A stretch of 64,000 bases of DNA from Cellulomonas sp. PhB150 (GCF_003755175.1 NZ_RKHX01000003.1:124001-188000), one strand, 5' to 3'. Counted from the first letter of the stretch, positions 38,579-47,124 are shown. Notes: generated by a model from the letters alone, not told the origin. Numbers and translations: made by a program.

Positions 38579-38875
38579 TCAGGCGTCGGCGAGACCCTCC
38601 TCGACGCGCGCTACCTTCGCGTCCAGCTGCCCCGTGTAGCCAGGCCGGATGTCCGCCTTGAGCACGAGGCTCACGCGGTTCCCGTGCCGGCTCACGGCTT
38701 CGGTCGCGCGCTTGACCACGTCCATCACCTCGTCCCACTCGCCCTCGATCGTGGTGAACATCGAGTCGGTGCGGTGCGGGAGCCCGGACTCGCGGACCAC
38801 GCGCACGGCGTCGACGACGGCCTCGGTGACGGGCTCACCCGCACCGAGCGGGGCGACGGAGAAGGCGACGAGCAT
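38579..38875 (-). CDS. MTH1187-family thiamine-binding protein (UPF0045/DUF77)
   Basis: A 98-aa protein. It begins [20 protein letters not shown] and contains [20 protein letters not shown] and [13 protein letters not shown], all hallmarks of the MTH1187/YkoF-like thiamine-binding family, which forms tetramers with a ferredoxin-like fold. It probably binds thiamine or HMP in the cytoplasm. CAGGGT lies six nt before the ATG, so the message may be leaderless. No thiamine genes are nearby. Confidence 0.87.
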   Translation of the reverse strand: MLVAFSVAPLGAGEPVTEAVVDAVRVVRESGLPHRTDSMFTTIEGEWDEVMDVVKRATEAVSRHGNRVSLVLKADIRPGYTGQLDAKVARVEEGLADA

Positions 38876-38881
38876 GCCTCC

Positions 38882-38887
38882 ACCCTG
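38882..38887 (-). promoter_or_regulatory. Possible -10 CAGGGT before the thiamine-binding protein gene
   Basis: CAGGGT is 6 nt before the ATG. GGAGG is also present but directly abuts the start codon, too close to act as a normal ribosome site. Confidence 0.35.
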
Positions 38888-38957
38888 ACCCGTCGCGGGC
38901 GCCGATGTCCACCCGATCGGGTGTCAACCTGCGCGGGCCGCCGCGCGTCTACCTGAC

Positions 38958-39401
38958 ATGGGGAAGATCCTGCGTGTGCTCGGCCTCGGCGTCGTCCTGG
39001 TCGGCGGCTGCTCGTCCGGCGGCGGGTCGACGAGCCCGCCCGGCCCGGCCGTGTCGACGACGACCGCCCAGCCCGACTGGTCCACGGCGTCCTACCGCTA
39101 CACGATCGAGTCGAGCTGCGGGGAGCGGGCGTTCCTGGGGACCTTCCACGTCACGGTCACGAACGGCCGGATCACCACAGTCGTCCCCGTCGACGACCGC
39201 GCGGCCCATGTCGTCGACGGGGACCTCCCGACGATCGCCGACCTCCTGCAGCGCGCCCAGGCCGACGGCCTCGCCGCACCGAGCGAGTTCCACGTGGACC
39301 GCGACACCGGCGTCCCGACGACCATCCGCTTCGAGGGTGACCCGAACGCCATCGACGACGAGGAGTGCTACCGCATCAGCGGCTACGCCCCGGTGGGGTG
39401 A
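38958..39401 (+). CDS. Lipoprotein, DUF6174-like
   Basis: A 147-aa lipoprotein. The signal peptide KILRVLGLGVVLVGGC ends in a lipobox-like VGGC, with Cys about residue 18 to be lipidated. The mature part has the pattern YRYTIESSCGERAFLGTFHVTV...GRITTVVPVDD..., then PTIADLLQRAQ and VDRDTGVPTTIRFEGDPNAIDDEE, similar to DUF6174, a small secreted domain with an RxD-type calcium-like loop. Function unknown. It stands alone before the PNPOx-like gene. Confidence 0.75.
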   Translation: MGKILRVLGLGVVLVGGCSSGGGSTSPPGPAVSTTTAQPDWSTASYRYTIESSCGERAFLGTFHVTVTNGRITTVVPVDDRAAHVVDGDLPTIADLLQRAQADGLAAPSEFHVDRDTGVPTTIRFEGDPNAIDDEECYRISGYAPVG

Positions 39402-39426
39402 CCGTGTCGGTAGCACCCGGTAGAAA
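39398..39426 (+). promoter_or_regulatory. Promoter of the leaderless PNPOx-like gene (GTGACC, 17 nt, TAGAAA)
   Basis: GTGACC (39398-39403) overlaps the stop codon of the lipoprotein gene. TAGAAA (39421-39426) follows after 17 nt and lies 6 nt before the ATG at 39433. Confidence 0.55.
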
Positions 39427-39432
39427 AGTCGC

Positions 39433-39885
39433 ATGAGCGAGCGCACCCGATGGGCCGACGTCGTCCGCGAGGCACCCGAGCTGGCCGCCAAGGCCGCGAC
39501 CCTGTTCGACTCCGGGACCAACAAGACCCTCGCGAGCCTGCGGGCCGACGGCTCGCCGCGCATCAGCGGCACGGAGCTCGTGATCGCCGAGGACCTGACG
39601 CTCGGGATGATGCCCCACTCCCGCAAGCTCGCCGACGTGCTGCGCGACCCCCGCGTCGCCATCCACTCCCCCACCCTCGAGCCGCCCAAGGAGTGGAACC
39701 TGTGGGCGGGTGAGGCCAAGGTCGCGGGCCGGCTCGTCCCGATCGATCAGCCGGAGGGCGGGCTGCCCGGGTCGTACTTCGCACTCGACCTCACCGAGCT
39801 GGTGGTCACCTCGATGGCGAACGACGAGCTCGTCATCGAGTGGTGGCGCCCTGGCCACGAGGTGCAGCGGGTGTCGAGGACCTGA
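39433..39885 (+). CDS. Pyridoxamine 5'-phosphate oxidase-like flavoprotein
   Basis: A 150-aa split-barrel protein of the PNPOx-like FMN/F420-binding superfamily. Typical strands are KTLASLRADGSPRISGTELVI, LTLGMMPHSRKLADVLRDPRVAIHS and ELVVTSMANDELVIEWWRPG. Members bind FMN, F420 or haem; which one is not decidable. The stop overlaps the next start by one base (TGATG at 39883-39887), so it is coupled to a small helix-hairpin-helix protein. Confidence 0.85.
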   Translation: MSERTRWADVVREAPELAAKAATLFDSGTNKTLASLRADGSPRISGTELVIAEDLTLGMMPHSRKLADVLRDPRVAIHSPTLEPPKEWNLWAGEAKVAGRLVPIDQPEGGLPGSYFALDLTELVVTSMANDELVIEWWRPGHEVQRVSRT

Positions 39886-40094
39886 TGGCCGACGAACCCA
39901 CCGAGCTCCCGCGCGCGCTGGGCCAGCCGGCGACGCGCGCGCTCGCGGCACAGGGCGTCACCCGGTTCGACCAGCTCACGAGCCGCACCGCCGCCGAGCT
40001 GCTCGCGCTGCACGGCGTCGGGCCCCAGGCGATCCGGGTCCTGGAGGCCGAGCTCCAGGCGCGCGGCCTGGGCTTCGCGGACCCGCGGGACTGA
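39885..40094 (+). CDS. Small helix-hairpin-helix protein (RpoA C-terminal-domain-like)
   Basis: A 69-aa protein: LPRALGQPATRALAAQGVTRFDQLTSRTAAELLALHGVGPQAIRVLEAELQARGL. This is a complete HhH domain of the RNA-polymerase-alpha-CTD type, where L-HGVG-P is the second hairpin. Such proteins are often annotated as DNA-binding or topoisomerase-like. It is translationally coupled to the PNPOx-like gene. It is probably a DNA-binding or structural partner; the role is unknown. Confidence 0.8.
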   Translation: MADEPTELPRALGQPATRALAAQGVTRFDQLTSRTAAELLALHGVGPQAIRVLEAELQARGLGFADPRD

Positions 40095-40181
40095 GCGGCC
40101 GTGTCACCGGCGCGACTGGATCGCATTCGTGTTGGATCCCGGCATCCGTGCGGCCAGCACGCCGCCAGGTCCGGGCCCAGT

Positions 40182-40577
40182 TCAAGGGTGGGACGGCTCG
40201 ATCTCCTCACTCTCCTCGTCGAACCTTCCGCGCGCGGTCATGACCTCGAGTGCGTCGCGTGCGACGGGTGCGACGCGCTTCGGCCATCCCGTCGCAGCGA
40301 CCTCCCGGTCGGTCCTCAGATCTGCCGTTGCCTCGAGTGCCGCAAGCATCTGCTCGAGGACCAGCTCGATTCTGGCGACCTCGGCGCCGGTGTAGGTCGA
40401 GAGCGCTCGCCACTGGTGTGGCGAGCTGTCGTCGATGTAGTCGAAGAAGTAGTTGAAGTACTCCTTCTCGCCTACGGCGTGGAGGCCGGCATCACCGTCG
40501 GCGAGGACCTCGAGGACCTCGATCACTCTGTTGCGCACGCGCTGATCAACCAGGCGTTGGGAAGCTACGACCGTCAC
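40182..40577 (-). CDS. Hypothetical protein, SCO4402-like
   Basis: A protein of up to 131 aa. An acidic helical core (RVRNRVIEVLEVLADGDAG; YFNYFFDYIDD) is followed by a helix pair (ARIELVLEQMLAALEATAD) and a WPKRVAPVARDALEVM end. The pattern of repeated acidic positions and the closing W-P-x-V-xx-A-xx-AL resembles the SCO4402 family of unknown function. The start is uncertain: GTG 40577, or an internal GTG before VRNRVIEV. Base composition is visibly less GC-rich than flanking genes. Confidence 0.55.
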   Translation of the reverse strand: MTVVASQRLVDQRVRNRVIEVLEVLADGDAGLHAVGEKEYFNYFFDYIDDSSPHQWRALSTYTGAEVARIELVLEQMLAALEATADLRTDREVAATGWPKRVAPVARDALEVMTARGRFDEESEEIEPSHP

Positions 40578-40598
40578 TCGACGATCATGGCGCCGAGG

Positions 40599-41066
40599 TC
40601 AGTCTCGGCTGGCACGAATCACGCTCATCCTGAGAGCGATGGTGGCAGCAAGAGTCGTGACCAGCCCGATGCCGAGGAGTCCCTCCAGAGGGGTGGGATC
40701 GCGGTGCATGGTGTGCGGCTCGGACAACGAGTCGATCATCTGCCACCACTGGACGACTGCCAGCGCGTACCAGGTCGTGAAGGCTGCGACACCACAGAGT
40801 GCGCCTCCGACCGGGGTCCAGCGCGCCACCCGGTGGGACTGCACGGCGAGCGCCCCATGCGCTGCGAACCCGACAGCCAGTGCAATGCCGGACAGCCCCA
40901 GAAGGAGCGCCTCGAGCGGTGCCGCACCCCGAAACTGCTCGCCGACCATCAGTCGCTCGAACACGATGTATGCCTGCACGCGGACCACGACGTAGCCGAC
41001 CATCAGCACCGCGGCGCACGCGTAGGCGACACCGGGCGCCGCGCGTGGGACCCCCCGCAAGTTCAT
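40599..41066 (-). CDS. Four-helix membrane protein
   Basis: A 155-aa integral membrane protein with helices about VAYACAAVLMVGYVVVRVQ, LEALLLGLSGIALAVGFAAHG, GALCGVAAFTTWYALAVVQWW and LEGLLGIGLVTTLAATIAL. No family recognised. The ATG at 41066 has TACGGT six nt upstream and so is probably leaderless. It shares the lower-GC pocket with the SCO4402-like gene, 21 bp downstream on the same strand. Confidence 0.7.
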   Translation of the reverse strand: MNLRGVPRAAPGVAYACAAVLMVGYVVVRVQAYIVFERLMVGEQFRGAAPLEALLLGLSGIALAVGFAAHGALAVQSHRVARWTPVGGALCGVAAFTTWYALAVVQWWQMIDSLSEPHTMHRDPTPLEGLLGIGLVTTLAATIALRMSVIRASRD

Positions 41067-41072
41067 TCCCGC

Positions 41073-41078
41073 ACCGTA
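41073..41078 (-). promoter_or_regulatory. -10 element TACGGT of the membrane-protein gene
   Basis: TACGGT lies 6 nt before the ATG at 41066. The same hexamer precedes the VanY-like and LigD-like genes. Confidence 0.5.
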
Positions 41079-41182
41079 AGCGCGCCATGGCGTTTAATCG
41101 CGGGCGGCTTCGCACCCGCGCATCATCCCCATGCAATCTCCATCGGCCAGCTGCGCGCAGCGCAGTGGCACCGGACGGACCG

Positions 41183-44104
41183 TCAGTCCGCGGTGATCCG
41201 GCTCGCCAGCAGCTCGGCGAGGTGGATGCCCTCGGCCCCGGCCAGCTGCTCGCCCTGCGTCCGGCACGAGAAGCCGTCGGCCAGGTAGACGTCCCCGGGC
41301 TCGGCGTCGCGCAGCGCAGGGAGCAGCGCGTTCTCCGCGACGGCGACCGACACGTCGTAGTGCCCCTTCTCCATCCCGAAGTTGCCGGCCAGGCCGCAGC
41401 AGCCCGCGAGCGCGGAGAAGTTCGCGCCCGCGTCGGTCAGCAGCTCGCGGTCCGCGTTCCAGGTCATCACCGAGTAGTGGTGGCAGTGCGGCTGCACGAC
41501 GGCCGTCACGTCGGACAGGTCCGGCACCTGCCAGCGGTCGCCGGGGCCGACGGGCGCGGGTGCGGTCAGCAGCTCGGCGAGCGTGCGGGTCTCGCGTGCG
41601 ACAGCCGCGGCACGCGGGTCGTCGGGCAGCAGGTCGAGCAGGTCCGAGCGCAGCACCGCGGTGCAGGACGGCTCGAGCCCGACGATGGGGATGCCGTTGA
41701 CCGCGAACGGCCCGAGCACCTCGAGCAGGTGGGTCAGCTGGGCGCGGGCGCCGTCGAGCTGGCCGGTGCTGATCCAGGTCAGGCCGCAGCAGGCCTGGTG
41801 GTCGGGGACGAGCACCTCGTAGCCGGCGTCGCGCAGCACCGTGACCGCCGCGCGCGCGACCGACGGCGAGAGCGCGTCGGAGAACGAGTCGGTCCACAGC
41901 AGCACGGGTGGCCGGGGCGCCTGAGGCTCGTCGACGCCGGTCCGCGGGGCGGACGCGTGGTCCGCGGCCCGCCCGGTCACCGTCACCTGGTCCGCGCCGG
42001 ACCGGCGGACCCACGCGCGGAACGGCTCGGGCGCGAAGGTCACCATGGACCGGCGCGTGTCCATCCCGCCGCCGGCCAGCACGGCCTTCGCGATCGGGCG
42101 GACCCGAAGCACGGCGTTCGCGATGGTCGCCAGCGCGCGCGACGAGGTCACGAGCCGAGCCCAGCGCGGCAGCCAGCCCAGCGCGTAGTGCGACATGGGC
42201 CGCAGGCGGCGCCGGTAGGTCTGGTGCAGCACCTCGGACTTGTACTGCGCCATGTCCACGCCGGCCGGGCAGTCCGACGAGCACGCCTTGCACGAGAGGC
42301 ACAGGTCGAGGGCCTCGTGCACCTCGGGCGAGGACCAGCCGCGCGAGACGAGCGACCCGTTGGCCATCTCCTGCAGCACGCGGGCGCGCCCGCGCGTCGA
42401 GTCCTTCTCGTCCTTCGTCGCCAGGTACGACGGGCACATGAACCCGCCGGCGGCCGTGTTGTCCGCGCGGCACTTGCCGACGCCGACGCACCGGTGCACC
42501 GCGGTGGTCAGGTCGCCGGCGTCGTGCGAGAACGAGAAGCCGGTGGTCGCCAGCAGCGGGCGGGCGTGCGGGCGGCGAAGGTCGGCGTCCAGCGCGGCCG
42601 GGCGGACCAGGATCCCGGGGTTGAGCAGGTCGCGCGGGTCGAGCAGCGCCTTGAACTGGCCGAACAGGGAGATCGCGCGCTCCGAGTACATGACCGGCAG
42701 CAGCTCGGAGCGGGCGCGGCCGTCGCCGTGCTCGCCGGACATCGAGCCGCCGTGCGACGCGACCAGGTGGGCGGCGTCCGTCATGAACGCCCGCAGCGGG
42801 TCGCCCGAGCGCTCGAGCGGGATGTCGAGCCGCAGGTGCACGCACCCGTCGCCGAAGTGGCCGTACGCCAGGCCGTCGACCTGGTGGGAGGCCATGAGCG
42901 CCTCGAGCTCGCGCAGGTAGGCGCCGAGGCGCTCGGGCGGCACGGCCGAGTCCTCGAAGCCTGGCCAGGCCTGGGCGCCCGACGGGGTCCGGCCGCCGAG
43001 CCCGGCGCCGTCCTCGCGGATGCGCCACATGGCGGTCGCCGACGGTCCGGGCGGGAAGACGGCCACGGCCTGCGTCCCGGCGGACGCGACGAGCGCACGC
43101 GCGGCGTCCATCGCCTCGTCCAACGATGCCCCGCCCACCTCGACCATGAGCCAGCCGGCGCCCGGCGGCAGGTCCGGGACGGCCGACGCCCCGCGCACAC
43201 GGCGCACCACGTCGACGAGCCGCGAGTCCATCCCCTCGATCGCGAGCGGCGCGTGCGCGAGCAGCGCGGGGACCGCGTCGGCGGCCGAGGGCATGTCCGG
43301 GTAGCCGAGCACGACGAGCACCGGCGCGGCGGCCACAGGGACCAGTCGGACGGTCGCCTCGAGCAGGGTGCCGACGGTGCCCTCGGTCCCCACCAGCGCC
43401 TTGGCGAGATCGGCGCCGCGCTCGGGCAGCAGGTGCTCGAGCGAGTAGCCGGACACCTGCCGGCCGAACCGGCCGAGCTCGGTGCGGATGACGTCGAGGT
43501 TGCCGCGGACCAGCTCGGCCAGGCCCGGTACGGGATCGAGCGAGCCCGCGCCCGCGGTGAAGCGGCGGCCCGTGCCATCGACGACGTCGAGCGCGAGCAC
43601 GTTGTCCGCGGTCCGCCCGTAGGCCACGGCGCGCGGCCCACAGGCGTTGTTGCCGATCATCCCGCCGAGCGTGGCCCGGGCCTGCGTGGACGGGTCGGGG
43701 CCGAACCGCAGCCCGTGCGGGGCGGCCGCCTTCTGCAGCGACGCCATCACGACCCCGGGCTCGACCCGGGCGGTCTGGCCCTCGGGGTCGATCGACAGGA
43801 TCCGGTTCACGTGCCGCGAGAAGTCGAGGACGACGCCGGTCCCCACCGCGTTGCCGGCCACGGACGTGCCGCCACCGCGCGAGGTGATGGGCACGCCCGC
43901 GTCCCGCGCCACGGCCAGCGCGGCCTGCACGTCGTCGGGGTCCTGCGGGAACACCACGACCTGCGGGACCACGCGGTAGTTCGACGCGTCGGTCGAGTAC
44001 TCCGCGCGCCGGCGCGTCGAGTCGTCGACCGCACCGCGCACGGACGAGCGCAGCGCGGCCACGACGTCGGTCCGGGTTCGCAGGTCGTCGGTCACGGCAG
44101 CCAC
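41183..44104 (-). CDS. FAD-linked oxidase fused to Fe-S CCG-domain subunit (D-lactate/glycolate dehydrogenase type)
   Basis: A 973-aa fusion. Residues about 35-215 are the FAD-binding (PCMH) domain with TSRGGGTSVAGNAVG and GMIGNNACGPRA. About 225-480 is the FAD-oxidase C-terminal domain with GHFGDGCVHLRLD and SGEHGDGRARSELL. Two 4Fe-4S motifs follow (CVGVGKCRADN...CPSY; CLSCKACSSDCPAGVDM). The last third has CCG motifs (CCGLTW; CCGLAGNFG). It oxidises a D-2-hydroxyacid and passes electrons to the quinone pool; the substrate is unknown. The GTG start has GAAGAT 6 nt upstream. Confidence 0.92.
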   Translation of the reverse strand: MAAVTDDLRTRTDVVAALRSSVRGAVDDSTRRRAEYSTDASNYRVVPQVVVFPQDPDDVQAALAVARDAGVPITSRGGGTSVAGNAVGTGVVLDFSRHVNRILSIDPEGQTARVEPGVVMASLQKAAAPHGLRFGPDPSTQARATLGGMIGNNACGPRAVAYGRTADNVLALDVVDGTGRRFTAGAGSLDPVPGLAELVRGNLDVIRTELGRFGRQVSGYSLEHLLPERGADLAKALVGTEGTVGTLLEATVRLVPVAAAPVLVVLGYPDMPSAADAVPALLAHAPLAIEGMDSRLVDVVRRVRGASAVPDLPPGAGWLMVEVGGASLDEAMDAARALVASAGTQAVAVFPPGPSATAMWRIREDGAGLGGRTPSGAQAWPGFEDSAVPPERLGAYLRELEALMASHQVDGLAYGHFGDGCVHLRLDIPLERSGDPLRAFMTDAAHLVASHGGSMSGEHGDGRARSELLPVMYSERAISLFGQFKALLDPRDLLNPGILVRPAALDADLRRPHARPLLATTGFSFSHDAGDLTTAVHRCVGVGKCRADNTAAGGFMCPSYLATKDEKDSTRGRARVLQEMANGSLVSRGWSSPEVHEALDLCLSCKACSSDCPAGVDMAQYKSEVLHQTYRRRLRPMSHYALGWLPRWARLVTSSRALATIANAVLRVRPIAKAVLAGGGMDTRRSMVTFAPEPFRAWVRRSGADQVTVTGRAADHASAPRTGVDEPQAPRPPVLLWTDSFSDALSPSVARAAVTVLRDAGYEVLVPDHQACCGLTWISTGQLDGARAQLTHLLEVLGPFAVNGIPIVGLEPSCTAVLRSDLLDLLPDDPRAAAVARETRTLAELLTAPAPVGPGDRWQVPDLSDVTAVVQPHCHHYSVMTWNADRELLTDAGANFSALAGCCGLAGNFGMEKGHYDVSVAVAENALLPALRDAEPGDVYLADGFSCRTQGEQLAGAEGIHLAELLASRITAD

Positions 44105-44110
44105 CCGCGC

Positions 44111-44116
44111 ATCTTC
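44111..44116 (-). promoter_or_regulatory. Possible -10 GAAGAT before the FAD/Fe-S dehydrogenase
   Basis: GAAGAT is 6 nt before the chosen GTG at 44104 and no ribosome site is present. A second GTG three codons in is an alternative start. Confidence 0.4.
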
Positions 44117-44210
44117 GCACCGCATCCAGGTGCATCCGTGGCGGCGTCCGGAGCGGAAGACGACGTGAGGGCGCACACCCGGTGCTCGCCCCTGACCCAC
44201 GGAGGTCCTC

Positions 44211-44804
44211 GTGACCCGTCGTCTGCTCGCCAGAGCCGCAGCCATCGCCGCCGTCGCCGTGCTCGGCGTCTCGCTCGCCGCCCCAGCCAACGCCGCCGAG
44301 GCGCCCCCGCGGCCCGTCGCGTCCGTGGACGTCGCGAAGTACGTCGGGTCCTGGTACCAGGTGGCGGCCGTGCCGGCGATCTACGAGCTGCAGTGCGCGA
44401 AGAACGTCACCGCGACGTACGGGCTCAACGCCGACGGCACGATCTCCGTGACGAACACGTGCAAGACGTGGTTCGGCGGCACCAGCACGGTCAAGGGCAA
44501 CGCCCGGTCGGAGAACGCCCCGGCGAACAGCTCGCTGACCGTCTCCTTCCTCAAGCTCGGGGGCAGCTGGCTGTACTTCGGCGGCCCCAACTACCAGGTG
44601 CTCGGCCTCGGCGCGCAGTACGACTGGGCCGTGGTCGGCGACCCGAGCCGTGCCAGCGGCTTCGTCCTGAGCCGGACCCCGGCTCTGACGGCGACGCAGC
44701 TCGCCGACGTCCGCGCCACGCTGGCCGCGAACGGCTACGACGCCTGCGACCTCAAGCTCACCAAGCAGGACGGCGGCAGCTCGAGCCGCGCCCCCCTCTG
44801 CTGA
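44211..44804 (+). CDS. Secreted lipocalin family protein
   Basis: A 197-aa secreted protein. After a signal peptide (AAIAAVAVLGVSLAAPANA) the Blc-type lipocalin starts with the hallmark YVGSWYQVAAVP (G-x-W-Y). NVTATYGLNADGTISVTNTC, YQVLGLGAQYDWAVVGDP and a final Cys pair (CDLKLT..., PLC) follow. It should form an eight-stranded barrel that binds lipids or small hydrophobics outside the cell. The GTG start has GGAGG upstream. It ends in a strong terminator. Confidence 0.9.
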   Translation: MTRRLLARAAAIAAVAVLGVSLAAPANAAEAPPRPVASVDVAKYVGSWYQVAAVPAIYELQCAKNVTATYGLNADGTISVTNTCKTWFGGTSTVKGNARSENAPANSSLTVSFLKLGGSWLYFGGPNYQVLGLGAQYDWAVVGDPSRASGFVLSRTPALTATQLADVRATLAANGYDACDLKLTKQDGGSSSRAPLC

Positions 44805-44814
44805 TCGCACGGTG

Positions 44815-44862
44815 AACGACGCGGACGGGCGGTTCCGCAGTGACCCGCCCGTCCGCGTCGTC
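44815..44862 (+). terminator. Lipocalin gene terminator
   Basis: An inverted repeat with 15 bp fully paired (44818-44832 with 44845-44859, extendable outward to 44815 and 44862) and a 12-nt loop follows the stop codon by about 11 nt, between convergent genes. Confidence 0.85.
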
Positions 44863-44907
44863 GCACATCATGCCGAGGCCCGCTGTGCGAGCCCGACGCG
44901 ACAGGCG

Positions 44908-45321
44908 TCACGACGAGGTGATGTTCACCAACCAGCTCACGCCGAACTTGTCGACGAGCATCCCGAACGTGTCACCCCACGGGGCGACCCCGAGCGGCAT
45001 CGTGATCGTCGCGCCGTCCGCGAGCCCGTCCCAGAAGCCGGTCAGCTCGGCCTGGTCGGCCGGTCCGCCGCTGAGCGACACCGAGTGCGAGCTGCCCGGG
45101 GTGTAGCCCATGGAGTTCGGGGTGTCCGACGCCATGAGGACGAGGCCACCGGGCGCCGTGAGCTGCCCGTGCATGACCTTGTCCGCCTCGGCCGGGTCCT
45201 CGCTCGCGTGGAACTCGCCGAACGTGCTGATGGCGAGCTCGCCGCCGAACACGCCCTCGTAGAACTCGAGCGCGGCCCGGGCCTCGTCCCTGAACCCGAG
45301 GTACGGGTTGAGGATCGTCAT
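44908..45321 (-). CDS. VOC-family protein, PhnB/3-demethylubiquinone methyltransferase-like
   Basis: A 137-aa glyoxalase-fold protein of the PhnB-like group: NPYLGFRDEARAALEFYEGVFGGE, HGQLTAPGGLVLMASD, VSLSGGP, FWDGLADGATITMPL and WGDTFGMLVDKFGVSWLVNI. The final DKFGVSWLV is the family hallmark. It may bind a metal, and the substrate is unknown. The ATG lies 1 nt after the OsmC stop, so the two are one operon. Confidence 0.9.
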   Translation of the reverse strand: MTILNPYLGFRDEARAALEFYEGVFGGELAISTFGEFHASEDPAEADKVMHGQLTAPGGLVLMASDTPNSMGYTPGSSHSVSLSGGPADQAELTGFWDGLADGATITMPLGVAPWGDTFGMLVDKFGVSWLVNITSS

Positions 45322-45322
45322 C

Positions 45323-45754
45323 TCACGACACCTCCAGGGTGATCTCCGTCCCGGTGAGCGCCTTGCTGACCGGGCAGGTGGCCTTGGCGTTCTCGGCCGC
45401 CGCCTTGAAGCCGTCGGCGTCGAGGCCCTCGACCTCGCCGCTGACCTTGAGCGCGATCCCGGAGATGCGGAAGCCGCCCGCGGGGTCCGGGCGCAGCGTC
45501 ACGTCGGCGGTGACGTCGAGCGAGACGGGTGTGCCGCCGGCCTCCGCGAGGACGGCGGACAGCTGCATGGCGTAGCAGGACGAGTGCGCGGCGGCGATGA
45601 GCTCCTCGGGGCTCGTCACGCCGCCGGCCTCGTCGGCCGCGCGCTTGGGGAACGAGACGTCGAACGTGGCCACACCCGAGCTCGTGAGCGCGGTCAGGCC
45701 GGATCCGTCGGCGAGGGTGCCCTTCCAGGCGGTGTGTGCAGAACGCGTGGGCAT
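45323..45754 (-). CDS. OsmC-family peroxiredoxin (Ohr/OsmC type)
   Basis: A 143-aa OsmC protein. The first active-site cysteine is in AAAHSSCYAMQLSAVLAEAG and the second in NAKATCPVSKALTG, the usual pair that reduces organic hydroperoxides. The N-terminus begins MPTRSAHTAWKGTLADGSG. The start has GGAGGAG upstream. It is coupled to the VOC gene downstream. This fits the OsmC subgroup (YhfA/OsmC) rather than Ohr by the TSPEELIAAAH motif. Confidence 0.93.
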   Translation of the reverse strand: MPTRSAHTAWKGTLADGSGLTALTSSGVATFDVSFPKRAADEAGGVTSPEELIAAAHSSCYAMQLSAVLAEAGGTPVSLDVTADVTLRPDPAGGFRISGIALKVSGEVEGLDADGFKAAAENAKATCPVSKALTGTEITLEVS

Positions 45755-45834
45755 GCCGGCTCCTCCATACGGGTGCGGCGGTCGATCGACCGCCCGGACC
45801 CACGCTAGGAGCACCCGCCCACACGCGCGAGGGC

Positions 45835-47007
45835 TCAGCCCGCGTACTCCCAGTGCCACGCCTCGGGCTTGCTGCTGCCCGGCTCGGCCCAGGAGGGGTG
45901 CACCCAGCCGTACTCGGCGGCGTGGTCGACCATCCACTGGTGCTGCACGCTGCCGAACGTCTGGATGCCGCCGCCCAGGTCGAGCGCGATGCCGGTGCCG
46001 TGGTTGGACGTGCCCGGCGTCGCGCACAGGTAGCCCTTGTGGATGCGGCACGCGACCTGGCCCGCGTAGGAGCGGTAGGAGTCGGTGACCGACAGGTCCG
46101 TGCCGAACGCCTTGCGGTACGCGGTGTCGAGCTTCTCGATGTCCTCGGCGGCGTCGCAGCGCAGCTCCGCGCTGGGGGCGAAGGCCAGGTTGCACAGCGC
46201 GCTCGCCGGGATCTGGCCGTTGGCGTAGCCGAGCAACGACTTCTTCCACGCCGCACGCTGGGCGGCGGCCTTCGCGGCGGCCGCCTTCTTCTCGGCGGCC
46301 TCGGCCGCCTCCTGCGCCGAGTCCTCCACGGCGGTGCTGAGCGTGACGATCGTCGCGACCGCCTTGCGCAGCTCGGCGGTGGTCGCGTCCTCGGGCCCGT
46401 TGGCCTCCGGGACGACGATGTCGTCGAGGCCGTCGATCGTCGCGGCATCCGCGCCCTCGTCGACCGACTCGGTGGCGGGCATGTCCGGGGTCTCGGCCGC
46501 GGACGTGAGCGGGCCGTCGACGGCCGGCGCGCTGGGAGCCGCGCTCGGGCTCGTCGCGAGCCCGTCGTCGGTCGGCGTCGGCTCGGTCTGCGGGGTGGTG
46601 CCGTCCACCTCGTCGGCCGACGAGGCCACGGGGGTCGGCGCCTTGATCGTCTTGGCCTCCTCGACGAGGTCCTCGAGCTTGTCCGTCGCCTTCGCGAGCT
46701 TGCTCAGGTCGTCGTCGTCGACGTCCGTGGCCTTGCCGACCGACTGCGCGGTGTGCGCGACGGTCACGGCGTCCGCGGCGACGTCCACGACGGCGGTCCG
46801 CGCCTCGGCGACCTTGACCGCGACCGGGTCGGCCGTCTGCTGGGCGGCGGTGACGGCGCTCGTGCCCGAGCCGGCGGCCACGGGATCGGTGCTCGTCATC
46901 TTCGCGGCGGCGGCCGTCGCGGTGAGCCCGCCCGCGAGCACGGCGACGAGTGCGCCCTTGGTCAGGCGCACTGCAAGCCGCTCGGCGGGCCGGGTTCCGT
47001 CACTCAT
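45835..47007 (-). CDS. Secreted D-alanyl-D-alanine carboxypeptidase, VanY-like M15B peptidase
   Basis: A 390-aa exported peptidase. After a signal anchor (GALVAVLAGGLTATAAAAK) lies a long Ala/Asp/Thr-rich region with coiled-coil parts (about 60-250). The C-terminal M15B domain has the zinc motifs SNHGTGIALDLGG and EAWHWEY. It should trim D-Ala from peptidoglycan stems. ATG 47007 is chosen because TACGGT lies exactly 7 nt upstream; a GTG nine nt earlier is the alternative. It is divergent from a small HTH gene with a shared palindrome between them. Confidence 0.92.
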   Translation of the reverse strand: MSDGTRPAERLAVRLTKGALVAVLAGGLTATAAAAKMTSTDPVAAGSGTSAVTAAQQTADPVAVKVAEARTAVVDVAADAVTVAHTAQSVGKATDVDDDDLSKLAKATDKLEDLVEEAKTIKAPTPVASSADEVDGTTPQTEPTPTDDGLATSPSAAPSAPAVDGPLTSAAETPDMPATESVDEGADAATIDGLDDIVVPEANGPEDATTAELRKAVATIVTLSTAVEDSAQEAAEAAEKKAAAAKAAAQRAAWKKSLLGYANGQIPASALCNLAFAPSAELRCDAAEDIEKLDTAYRKAFGTDLSVTDSYRSYAGQVACRIHKGYLCATPGTSNHGTGIALDLGGGIQTFGSVQHQWMVDHAAEYGWVHPSWAEPGSSKPEAWHWEYAG

Positions 47008-47014
47008 CCGTGAC

Positions 47015-47020
47015 ACCGTA
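47015..47020 (-). promoter_or_regulatory. -10 element TACGGT of the leaderless VanY-like gene
   Basis: TACGGT is 7 nt before the ATG at 47007. Confidence 0.5.
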
Positions 47021-47073
47021 GGCGAGCCGGACAGGCGTCCAATCGGACATTCTGCCTGATCAGGACGTTGCGG

Positions 47074-47091
47074 ACGTGACGGTCGTCACGT
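47074..47091. promoter_or_regulatory. Perfect inverted repeat ACGTGAC-N4-GTCACGT
   Basis: Seven-nt perfect arms around GGTC lie between two divergent leaderless genes, about 55 bp upstream of the VanY-like -10 and 35 bp upstream of the HTH -10. It is well placed to control both. The binding protein is unknown; the adjacent HTH protein is one candidate. Confidence 0.55.
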
Positions 47092-47124
47092 CTGCGTGAC
47101 ACATCTGGAGAAGTTGTGCGCGGC

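Noticed and set aside
38579..38875. Thiamine operon suggested by the thiamine-binding protein
   Set aside because: No TPP riboswitch or thi genes could be seen on either side.
40799..44815. 1338-codon plus-strand frame opposite the FAD/Fe-S dehydrogenase
   Set aside because: No domain and shadow-like composition; the minus-strand dehydrogenase has all its motifs.
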